A DNA stretch of 64,000 nt from Cardiocondyla obscurior (taxonomy: Eukaryota; Arthropoda; Insecta; Hymenoptera; Formicidae): positions 1,304,501-1,368,500 of the forward strand of contig NC_091874.1 in NCBI RefSeq assembly GCF_019399895.1, given 5' to 3'. Made by a program: the position numbers and the translations under genes. Shown one piece after another: positions 52,947 through 60,700 of this stretch (the stretch's first letter is position 1; each line of letters begins with the position of its first letter). Below the pieces are notes generated by a model. It ran no database searches. It was not told the DNA's origin and was given only the letters and a program-made list of their open reading frames with translations.

Positions 52947-54306
52947 ACAGTCGCAATCTCATTCACAATCGGTGGAACCGCCTAGTCCGGCCTCGGCCAA
53001 CCCCGCTAACTTAACCCACGGCAGTCATCAAAAAGAAAATTCGCCGCCCTGTTATACTCAAAGTCCAGTGGGTCATCATAATAATAATAATTCGACCGAC
53101 AGCGAGAAAACCAGCCCGCCTGTAATTTCTACACCGATCATCACCGACGTTTCTTCGGAAACGATTTTCTACACGTGCGAAATCTGCGACAAAAAATTTC
53201 GTTTTCAATCAAACTTGATTGTTCATCGTCGCAGCCATCGGGATAAAGAGAGGCAGTATCAGCAGCAAGAAGGAACTCAAGACGGCCAGAGTACGCCGAC
53301 CAGATGCGAGGTATGCGAGCTCGAAGTGGCGAATTTCGCCGAGCTGAGGAAACACATGAGGAAGGAGCATCAAGAGCATATGAATTCGGCCGCGAGTCCG
53401 CAAGGAAGCGTCGAAACTGTGCCGGACGATGGATCTAGCTGCGATGAAAATATGGATTTAGACGAGATGGAAGAAAACGAGCAGAAAAATGAGCGAGAAG
53501 ACGCGGAGGAAAACACACCGGAAGATTTGAGCACCACTCAAGGTCAGAGCGGCGAGGAGAGCGGAGGCCGCGTGGAAAAACCGGCTAGCTTGGTGGGCGA
53601 TCTCATGGAGAAATTCGGCTTGAGCAATATTGCTCAATACTCGGAGGCTTATCGGCAGGCGTTGCAAGAAAATCATCGCAGCGGCTTCCTGAAAACGGAA
53701 TCGCCGTGCAACCTCACTAACTCGCTCAATAATAACAAAGAGAAAGAGAGTGCTCTCTCACCTACGAATTTTAATTCTTCGACAACGCCGAATATTTTTT
53801 CCGGCCAAGGCTTTCCGAGATCTTCAGGACCGGATTTCGGCGGTCTCTGGTTACCTAGTCCTCACTATTTGGAAAACAACGAATTTCGAAAAGCGTCCAA
53901 GGCCACGACGTCGACCTTGGCGCTTCAGGGCCTGCCGAGTCCACTGCTGAAGAAGGAGCGCAGCGGCCGTAACGATACTTGCGAGTATTGCGGCAAAGTT
54001 TTCAAGAATTGCTCGAACCTGACGGTACACAGGAGGTCGCACACCGGTGAGAAACCGTACAAGTGCGAGCTCTGTTCGTACGCGTGCGCGCAGAGCTCGA
54101 AGCTGACCAGGCACATGAAGACTCACGGCCGACACGGTAAGGACACGTATAAATGCCGCTTCTGCGAGATGCCGTTTTCAGTGCCGAGCACATTAGAAAA
54201 GCACATGAGGAAATGTGTGGTGGTAGTCCAACAGGGCCCCAAGCTCGACATACCGTACCCAGTGATCAAGGACGAAGACTCTTCGCTTAGCAGTAAGGAT
54301 ACTTGA
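28644..54306 (+). CDS. Bcl11: BCL11-family zinc-finger transcription factor (three joined exons)
   Basis: Join of 28644-28680, 44410-44859 and 52106-54306 gives 896 codons including the stop (895 residues). The family acts in the nucleus as sequence-specific, mainly repressive DNA-binding factors. Visible order: N-terminal C2HC finger (C27, C30, H45, C50); PIDLK at 119-123; basic clusters at 131-133 and 146-149; C2H2 finger (C169, C172, H185, H190); Ser/Pro/Gly-rich part; polyQ 421-444; fingers at C520-H540 and C563-H584; acidic part 603-638 ending PEDLS; YSEAYRQAL at 674-682; three C-terminal fingers (C788-H808, C816-H836, C846-C866); tail ending IKDEDSSLSSKDT. The C-terminal array is near-identical to vertebrate BCL11A/B as I know it, so the family call is firm. 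Exons 2 and 3 are very secure. Exon 1 is supported by phase, Kozak and donor only. Vertebrate BCL11 proteins start MSRRKQ; this one does not. Confidence 0.93.
28681..30100 (+). other. BCL11 intron 1, proximal part
   Basis: Begins with the exon-1 donor gtgagtga. It contains an A10 tract, a tandem minisatellite of GACGCG(A/G) units at about 28848-28878, and an AT-rich stretch at 29220-29620. I see no exon. Confidence 0.7.
30108..30540 (+). repeat. Strongly purine-skewed low-complexity block with (GA)n
   Basis: Over about 430 bp the + strand is almost all A and G, with a (GA)n core at 30204-30252 and a short (GT)n at 30281-30289. ORFs read here on either strand are low-complexity Arg/Lys/Glu or Ser/Leu/Phe and are not credible genes. 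GAGAG words are sites for GAGA-factor-type proteins in insects. The location, 1.4 kb into intron 1, would suit chromatin opening near a promoter, but that is inference. Confidence 0.85.
30672..30723 (+). repeat. (GGC)n trinucleotide repeat
   Basis: Imperfect GGC/GAC units ending in an eight-unit GGC run. In one frame it reads poly-Ala and on the other strand poly-Pro, which explains the short ORFs seen here. Confidence 0.95.
30724..33760 (+). other. BCL11 intron 1, 30.7-33.8 kb
   Basis: GC-rich to about 31.1 kb, then mixed. A stretch at 32990-33580 is very AT-rich. T19 lies at 32151-32169. A 51-codon ORF at 31308-31463 crosses a gtgagt at 31413, but its phase (0) does not fit exon 2. A possible exon at 32716-32835 (acceptor ttttctag, donor gtaaga) would give a stop right after the exon-1 codon. 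I see no supported exon. Confidence 0.6.
34755..34875 (+). promoter_or_regulatory. Duplicated nuclear-receptor-like half-site element
   Basis: Two copies of an 18-bp word, acctgaccaagggtcact (34755-34772) and acctgacaagggtcact (34859-34875), differ by one base deletion. The first contains TGACC-aag-GGTCA, an everted pair of half-sites. AGGTCA also overlaps the start of the second copy (34854-34859). This is a candidate enhancer element in intron 1; the binding protein is unknown. Confidence 0.3.
36615..36638 (+). repeat. A24 homopolymer
   Basis: Pure run of 24 A in intron 1. No adjacent target-site duplication or retroposed body is evident. Confidence 0.95.
38860..43080 (+). other. BCL11 intron 1, 38.9-43.1 kb
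   Basis: Begins with an A-rich stretch at 38872-38940. T17 lies at 39288-39304, a GA-rich part at 39350-39590 and A18-like runs near 40448 and 40984. It is AT-rich at 41820-41960 and 42900-43030. No exon was recognised. Confidence 0.6.
43040..43260 (+). promoter_or_regulatory. Promoter-like patch in intron 1, 1.2 kb before exon 2
   Basis: Between two AT-rich stretches this patch contains an inverted repeat ttcaaccc...gggttgaa (about 43069-43109), GGCCAATGGTCA (CCAAT box overlapping a TGACCA-type word, about 43134-43145) and a CCGCCC GC-box close by (about 43153). It could be a minor internal promoter or an enhancer. No transcript evidence is available. Confidence 0.25.
43260..44409 (+). other. 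BCL11 intron 1, distal part up to exon 2
   Basis: A purine-rich block at 43262-43450 is followed by AT-rich sequence from about 43800. The intron ends with a pyrimidine tract and acceptor (ccctctctgttgtag). I see no exon. Confidence 0.75.
44410..44859 (+). CDS. Bcl11: BCL11 coding exon 2: N-terminal C2HC finger, PIDLK, NLS-like stretch
   Basis: The acceptor is ctctgttgtag|cg and the donor ctg|gtaaat; the exon begins with two bases of a split codon and ends with one. It encodes residues 14-162. The finger CGGCRASYPLGEIVRFIEHK is the counterpart of the vertebrate BCL11 N-terminal C-x2-C-x14-H-x4-C finger, with identical spacing; in mammals this finger is used for self-association. Downstream the exon is Ser/Pro-rich with PIDLK (119-123), a possible CtBP-docking motif, and basic clusters KRR (131-133) and KKQK (146-149) that look like a bipartite nuclear localisation signal. 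Reading through the donor adds nine residues, then a stop at 44886-44888. Confidence 0.93.
44860..44995 (+). terminator. Read-through stop and candidate intronic polyadenylation signal
   Basis: If the exon-2 donor is not used, the frame continues GKFTRLFLS and stops at 44886-44888. AATAAA follows at 44990-44995, with T/G-rich sequence after it. Together these could give a roughly 171-residue isoform keeping only the N-terminal finger. Mammalian BCL11A also makes short isoforms without the C-terminal fingers. Use of this site is inference. Confidence 0.3.
44996..48500 (+). other. BCL11 intron 2, proximal half
   Basis: No exon recognised. Contains A13-A14 tracts near 45544 and 45642, a (TTTA)n-like stretch at 46310-46350, A-rich sequence near 47105, and a long T-rich block with G interruptions at 48081-48128. 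T-rich tracts recur at 47549-47572 and 48297-48320. Confidence 0.65.
48081..48128 (+). repeat. (T7-12 G)n low-complexity tract
   Basis: T runs separated by single G residues over about 48 bp in intron 2. Confidence 0.9.
48500..50340 (+). other. BCL11 intron 2, 48.5-50.3 kb
   Basis: Mixed composition. A short alternating region with acgtacgtgtacgtcatgacgtca-type words lies near 48609-48634, containing overlapping ACGT and a CRE-like TGACGTCA. A13 is near 48790. No exon recognised. Confidence 0.6.
50349..50398 (+). repeat. A24 followed by (AAAAT)n
   Basis: About 24 A, then five AAAAT-type pentamers. It resembles a decayed poly-A tail grown into a microsatellite, but there is no recognisable retroelement body upstream. 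Confidence 0.9.
50400..52105 (+). other. BCL11 intron 2, distal part up to exon 3
   Basis: No exon recognised. The end is AT-rich, with a clear acceptor (cgacaaatctgtttcag) next to exon 3. Confidence 0.75.
52106..54306 (+). CDS. Bcl11: BCL11 coding exon 3: finger 1 to stop, including C-terminal three-finger array
   Basis: The acceptor is aaatctgtttcag|ag; two bases complete a Glu codon with the last base of exon 2, and the stop is TGA at 54304-54306. It encodes residues 164-895. Finger 1 (CSQCSRRMCSAWELLQHIQSMH) matches the BCL11 CSQC...SAW.LLQH.Q..HG signature. Central fingers are YTCEICDKKFRFQSNLIVH and CEVCELEVANFAELRKHMRKEH, separated by a long non-canonical linker. The last three fingers (DTCEYCGKVFKNCSNLTVH; TGEKPYKCELCSYACAQSS; YKCRFCEMPFSVPSTLEKH) are the family hallmark. 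The last uses Cys866 as fourth ligand. The 2.2-kb open frame, with a CAG/CAA tract inside, is typical of the large last exon of this family. Confidence 0.97.
52879..52950 (+). repeat. CAG/CAA polyglutamine tract in BCL11
   Basis: Twenty-four consecutive Gln codons (residues 421-444), 19 CAG and 5 CAA. The longest pure CAG run is eight. It is followed by SQSHSQS. It lies in the disordered part between finger 1 and finger 2 and is a likely length polymorphism. Confidence 0.98.
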
Positions 54307-54774
54307 TCCTGGAACGGAAGCCTACCGCCAATCCCGCCGTTGTGGCCGCACAGGCCGCCCTATCCGGTGTACTGAAGATGAAAAGATCTTCCTCTTCGAG
54401 GGGCCTCGAGAGAAGAGATACCTGATGAATTCTGAGGCCCACACGGCCGACTTCGTCGTGACGGCGCAAGGCCTCGGAAGGATCTCTTGACATGAAATGT
54501 CCGAGGTCATTTCTCGGGATTAGGAGAGGTGGTAGGTCAATGCGTGATCTCGAGAATCTCTAATCGAACGGCCTGGAAACGGCCGGTCGAAATGTGTGAA
54601 AAATCAACAGCTGGAAAATCTAGCCAAAACTTGATTCGAGAGTAAGAGGATCTTCGCGCAACCACGAGGATTGCACGCAATGCGAAGGCGATGTTTAAAT
54701 GAAAAACAAGACGACAGATTAAAGGAAGAAGGTACTTGATAAAATATCCTGTTCCGCACTTTAATTCACTAAAA

Positions 54775-54798
54775 AATAAAAAATAAATAAAAAATAAA
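54775..54798 (+). terminator. Proximal candidate polyadenylation signals
   Basis: Overlapping AATAAA hexamers about 470 bases after the stop codon, followed by a modestly G/T-rich stretch (tggttaccagtttgcgagtct). Plausible proximal end of the mRNA. Confidence 0.35.
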
Positions 54799-54954
54799 CG
54801 AATGGTTACCAGTTTGCGAGTCTCAGCACCCACACAGCTATTTAAACTATACATATATCTCTATAAATAGTTTATAAATAACACGGGAAAAGACACTATA
54901 AATATAAAAAAACTGCATATATATATACATACAGATAAAGAATAAATTAAAAAA

Positions 54955-54980
54955 AAAAAATATATATATATATATATAAA
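54955..54980 (+). repeat. (TA)n microsatellite in 3' UTR
   Basis: A-run passing into TA dinucleotides, followed by further A/T sequence. Confidence 0.9.
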
Positions 54981-55086
54981 TATGAAAAGAAATGCAAATA
55001 CAAAGAATATAAATATTATAAGTAAGATTACGAACAACTGCAGTTCGTTACTTTATTATCGCATTTGAAGATTATTTATTTAATAA

Positions 55087-55117
55087 TATATATATATATG
55101 ATTATATATATATATTA
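55087..55117 (+). repeat. (TA)n microsatellites in 3' UTR
   Basis: Two adjacent TA dinucleotide runs separated by a short interruption. Confidence 0.9.
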
Positions 55118-55325
55118 TAAAAAATCTGTAACTCGCCGTGTATTATATAGGTATAAATTGGAAATGAAGTCTTTTTGTATATTAAACGTCGCTTCGTGAG
55201 AACGCGTTAATGAAATCGACGCGTCTTCTTTTTAAAATGTATCGATTTCCTTAGAAAATAAGAAGAACCGGTAACTTCATTGATCCTGTGTGTACATACT
55301 TAAAAACATCGATATGCGAAACTGT

Positions 55326-55378
55326 TATATACATATATTATATGTACTAATATATATATATATATTATATATATATAG
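55326..55378 (+). repeat. (TA)n microsatellites in 3' UTR
   Basis: Alternating TA runs with short palindromic interruptions. The transcript could fold here. Confidence 0.9.
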
Positions 55379-55450
55379 AATAATTGAGAATATTTGGTTT
55401 AAGTAATATATGAAGAAGAAGCTAGCATATATAAATTCTAGCTCAATCCT

Positions 55451-55640
55451 ATGTACAATGTATTATACCTATTATCGGCGACTTTATTAGCTTTATTAAT
55501 TATTATTATTACACTTATATTGTCTTTATTATTAACATTATTATTGTTTTGTAACATGATTATTATTGTCATTATTACTATTATTACTATTACCATTCTA
55601 TCATTATTACGTTTGTCACTATTATCATTACGGTTGCAGT
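55451..55640 (+). repeat. (ATT)n-like low-complexity sequence in 3' UTR
   Basis: Imperfect ATT/ATC trinucleotides. This is why a Leu/Ile-rich reading frame of 63 codons appears here; it is not a credible gene. Confidence 0.8.
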
Positions 55641-56261
55641 GAGTTTAAGCGCCGCATTATTTTATTCCGATATTAAATTATTATTGCAGATGTTTTTAAA
55701 GGTTAAGAAAATGCCAAAGTTGTTTAGGTTTATAGCCGCTGATCCTCGCGCGAAGTGCCTGTCGAAGTGGAGGAGTCGTTTGGAATATCGTCACAAAGAT
55801 CGCGACGACGTTCGATGAAGAACCGCCGTGATCTTAGCTCACAAATTAATTCGAAAGAAAAAAAAAAAAAATAATAATCATAAAAATATTTGAGATGCCT
55901 CCTTCGACGGTCACCTCGCGGCCACGTCGAGAATATTGTCAGCGGCGCTTTGTTCGTTGATTATATTTATTGTCGCCACGGTGTCGGACCGCGCTCGGCT
56001 TTCGCTGGATTGATACTTGTGGCATCGATCCCGCGAAAATCGTCCCGCGGCCAGACTGCGGCGCAATCAGAATCGAATTTTCCGTTTTTCTCTCGTCCTC
56101 GCCCAAGACTGAGGCTTTCGGGCGACGTGACGATTGTTCTTCAAGTTCTTGCGTTCCATTTTAAGTAGCGAAATAATTTTTCTCTTTACCCTCCCTTTTG
56201 TTTTTCTCAACGACGCCTCGTCGATTGTAAACGTTTTCGAAGAGAACTGTTCCTAAAGAGA

Positions 56262-56281
56262 GATATATTATATATATATAT

Positions 56282-56318
<37 letters not shown>

Positions 56319-56320
56319 CT
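56262..56320 (+). repeat. (TA)n(CA)n(TA)n compound microsatellite
   Basis: TA run, short CA run, then a longer TA run. Length polymorphism is likely. Confidence 0.95.
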
Positions 56321-56961
56321 TAGGCAATAAGATAAAAACGAAAATAAGTTCGTGATGCGTGAAAGACGGTGTGCGAGGATCGATTGCGTGTCTTCATGTG
56401 ATTTCATCGTGCGTGTTATCCTTCTCGTTCCGGGGATGAGTGTGCGTGAGTTTTAATAGTGAGAAGCGCGAAAAACATAAAGGCGATTTAAAAACTCATA
56501 TCAGATAGTTCTCTCGGTGTTAGACGTGTACGGCCCTAGATAAAAAAAAAAAAAAATAATAAAAATCTCTCGTTAACTAGTTAAAAGTTTGTTAGATCGA
56601 TTCCTGAAATACGTACATGCCAGGCTCCGCGTTTATACGACATATTGTAAATAATGGCACTGCCCGTAGCGATGATTCGGAAGCAGAGAAAGAGAAAGAG
56701 AGAGCCGCGTCGTCGAAAAGTTACTCAATGATTATAAAAAAAAAAAAAAGAAAAAAAAATATATATATAAGTTCCGTGAATTTTTGTTTTCCCTTCTTCT
56801 CGCGCAACGCCGTGTATCGTTGTTCGCGACGAGATCACGAACGAAGATTGGATCTACGCAGACACGGGGGAGGCAATCCCCTTCGAGAATTCGCGAAGTG
56901 AATAAAGAGAAAATAAGAGAGAAACTTTTTGACGGAGCACCGTGCGTGTAATCGACGAAAT

Positions 56962-56979
56962 AAAAAAAAAAAAAAAAAA
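56962..56979 (+). repeat. A18 homopolymer
   Basis: Pure A run in the probable 3' UTR. Confidence 0.95.
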
Positions 56980-57947
56980 GTCACGTCACCATGCACAAAT
57001 AACGCGTACACTTTGATTTCGGAAGGCTCGTCCGCCTTCTCTCTTCACTTTTCTCATTCAGGTTTTATCCCACATAGGACCAAATTCCCTGCCTCACAAA
57101 GGCCGAAACAGAGGAGTGACGCGTGTCAAATGCAAATCTCGCGGCGGGCGATCGGATCGGCGGGATGCGACGAGGACGAATTTATGCGACACGGAAGAGT
57201 ATCCTTACGCCGGTGAGACACTGTAAACGCCGCAGTCATGATAAATCGTAATGCGAATCCGATATGGAAATTTACCTCCGGCAACTCTCTACCTCGGTTC
57301 GCGGCAACATTGGCATTTAATGCGTAATCTAAAATATGACACTGCTGCACGGGCTCCTCATTATCCCGATTAATTGACGTATTAATAATAAATTCAATCC
57401 GACTGTCCCGTCGCGTCCCCCGGTTGGTTTCTAACGTTTCTACAGGGTAAATCACATAAAATGCTAAAAGATAATCCCAGAACGAACGTCAGGAGTAATA
57501 GTCGAACGAAGTATCTAGGCAGTCGACATAATTTAAAGCTACGAAGTATTTCCTATAATTATAATAAGAGAGAGCGAGAGCGAAAGGATTTTTTTTTTCC
57601 CCTCCATAGTCGATTACGGGAGAAAGAGATGCGAAAGAGAACGACATTATCGTAGCGGGAAAAAAAAAAAAAAAATTGGATATTTAGAAAAATCTTCTGA
57701 TCCAGGGTATAAATAATCCGAAGCTCGGTTTCTAGGGACTTGTGTGGTGACCGGGTTGAAACACTTGGCATTGAACGCTTTTGACCGAGGATCGACATTA
57801 AGGCAATACGAAAGAGAATAAAAAGAAACCCAGGCATCTCCGAGTAAACTCCGGCCGAAGCTTGCGACAAACGTTGGCCGAGCTTTACCTCGCAGGGGTC
57901 CCTAATTGTAAAACATAGCAGATACGGTGTATGTCTTGTGCGATTCA

Positions 57948-57953
57948 AATAAA
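57948..57953 (+). terminator. Distal candidate polyadenylation signal
   Basis: AATAAA followed after a few bases by a T-rich element (attgttttt). It lies about 3.6 kb past the stop, consistent with a long 3' UTR. Confidence 0.3.
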
Positions 57954-57979
57954 CGACATTGTTTTTAAATAACCTACCA

Positions 57980-60700
57980 TCGCCAGTGTCCCCTTCAATT
58001 TTTAGCCCGTTTCATCGATCTTTACGTTAATTGCGTAACAAATTAACTCTTACGACGCTTTCTGATTTTAAATAATTTTTATAAATAATTTATAAATTAC
58101 GAGATTTGATTTTTGGAAAAAAAAAAAGAAAAAGAAAGACTCGCAGTCTGCTCGCGACATTAATTTCCGATACGCCTTGTTAAACGTGCACGTAAAAAGC
58201 TTATTACATAAATTATTTAACTCTGTTCAGTAGCATTTGGCTCTTGACGCATTCCACAATCTGTTTCGCAATAATTTAAAACTGCATTAAAATAAATTGG
58301 CCGCGTTGCGCTTAAAAAGAAAAAAAATATATATATTATTTGTTTCCATAAATACGATTTAAATGTTTTATCATCGTCAATCTGTGCGAATACGCTCTGC
58401 AGTTACAAATAATAATTTCTAAATTTATAATCAACAGTTTGGGATAAAAATAAAATGTTCGGAAAATTGAAATGCGCGTTATATGTTTATTTAGCGTTTA
58501 AATAATTTTGATCGCTAAAACATTATAGTAATTTTAATAAGGAATCATATGTGCCATCTAGCGTGAAGCTGTAACGATGCAAGTAGAATTTCAGGTGAGG
58601 ACAATCATGCTGCATCCAGAAAGGACGCTTTGTATATCGGGTTGCTTGCGCAAAGGCTCGCTTAATGAAAAAAATTCTTTCCTATTTTGAATTACATTAT
58701 CAATAAAATTTGCATGCAAATAAAAAGGTTTTTGTTTCTAAATAAAGTATCCAACTAAACTGCTAAATTATTTTGACAAATTTTTAAATAAAATTACATT
58801 GTCATCTCTCGATTAGCGTTTAAATTAATTCTCAAGTCGTGAAATGTTTAATACGATATGGATTCTATTTTTCATATTAGATACTCATAAAAATAATTTT
58901 TTTTTCTAAATTACAGTCTTTTGTTTTCGATTTTTACCCGCTTAGCTTTCGCATTGAGATCGTTCCGCGGATTCCACGCAAACCTCAAGCGAAATATAGA
59001 TCACGAAGTCCGGGATTCACCGTCAACATCAGATTAATCTGCCGCTCGGTAATCGAGAGAAAGAGAGAACGGCGGTGAAAGGAGAGGCAGGGGAGAACGA
59101 ACAGCTTTCAAAGCTTTCTCGGTACACGTCTGTTGGTCTCAGTCCTTGTTTCGTCGCAATCGACTCGGCGGGAGCAAACAGCGGCATCAGAATGCAAAGT
59201 TAGGACAATGCCGTTAATTTTTGGTCGGCCCCCATTGTTCCCCGGGCATATTCATCTGTCAACCGGCGAACCGACTTCTGACACGTTCTGCAGTCGACGC
59301 ATTCGCGCGATCGAGCCGGGAGGACGTGTCCCGGGCTCTACCAAAGTCTCTCTTTTCCGTTGCGGAACATCCTCACTTATTTAGATAACGTCGGAAAATC
59401 CGCGTACGTTCGTTCACTCCGGAAAAAAGAAAAAAAAAAAGAATACCCCGCGGTAGTCTCGGGCAAACAGAGAAACTCGGCGGATCTTCGCGGATAATCG
59501 CGGTCAATAATTTCGCCGGCCTTTCCTCGAGCCTGTCTGAATGCGTGTTAACTACGATGACGTCACTACAATGGCGGACACTAATCTGCACGTCAGAAAC
59601 AGAGGTGCTCCTGCATTCACCTCCCTTCGCCAGCCCCCGTCTCTTTCCCCGCGTCGCTCCGGTCCCTGATCTGTCGGTTTCCCGGACAAAATATGTCAAA
59701 CGCTTGCACCACCCACAAATGCCGCTGCGACCGTTTCCGCGTCGTAAATAGCAGGAAGTTATTTCTACCGCGGCCCACGACGACCTGATAAACAAGTAGC
59801 GAAAGTCCGCCAGGGTTCCTTTTTTTTTTTACAATCAAATATTTTTACCGTAATATATTATTTGAAAATTATTAAAAAAAACGCGACATGTTCTCGCATC
59901 GTTTTAGCTATTGCTTAGAACTTCGCGGACGAGTCGGGACGGTCTTAAAATAACGTAGAATGCCGTTGATTATCGCAAAGGGCCAGAAATTATAAATATT
60001 ATTTGCCGTAAAAGCGAGTACGTTTGGAATCGCGAGATTATTTCCGTCGATACGAATAATTTCTGATTCGACGAGACGACACGCTGTTGCGCCGGCGATA
60101 CCGCGCTATTCCGGTTTCTCGCACCCGAAGTACCCGAACTCGAAAAGCACCGGTGCAATACACGGTTGCCTGCTAATAGGAGGTACAGTCCGGTCAGTAA
60201 AACTATTAGCTGCAGCGAGGGCTTAGGGAAAGGGCTGCTATACACCCTGCAGCGGAAGAGACCTTCGAGCGCGAGCGCCGAGGGTTACAACCCCGGCCTG
60301 CACCCATTGCACGCTGGCTGACGATAATAACCTCCTTGCGCGTTACTTACTTGTGACACGAAGCTGTAATCTTACAATTTTACCTCGTCTCGCATATTAA
60401 AATTGCAACTAACGAGATGCATCAAAATATTCTACCGCATAAAAAAAAAAAAAAGAAGGAAAAAGAAAATTAAATAAAGTTCACTGATTTATTAATTACT
60501 TTAAATTAAAATCGTATTTTTATTTTATAATGCAGCATTATTCTTACAGGTACAATTTAATTTTAATAACTGCTCTTTTTTTTTATTGCAGTATCTTATT
60601 AGAAAAGTTTGCGTCGAAAAATATATCGAATAAATATAATTAAATAGTTCATAGAACACCTAGATAATTTCATTAAACATAATGGTCCTTTATCGCGTTG
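57980..60700. other. Gene-free DNA downstream of BCL11, 58.0-60.7 kb
   Basis: AT-rich to about 58.92 kb and again at 59.82-59.9 and 60.42-60.66 kb, with mixed CpG-containing sequence between. A short (TA)n lies near 58327. No gene, tRNA or repeat family recognised. Confidence 0.6.

Larger units (their letters stand above)
54307..57960 (+). other. Bcl11: Probable 3' UTR of BCL11
   Basis: Sequence after the stop has no further conserved coding potential and becomes very AT-rich from about 54.75 kb. It contains several (TA)n microsatellites, two UGUANAUA words (55291-55298 and 56646-56653) and several AATAAA signals. Where the transcript ends is not decidable from sequence. I set the outer limit at the AATAAA at 57948; a proximal end at about 54.8 kb is equally possible. 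Confidence 0.5.

Noticed and set aside
55451..55642. 63-codon Leu/Ile-rich ORF as a membrane micropeptide
   Set aside because: It is the direct translation of an imperfect ATT/ATC repeat in the 3' UTR.
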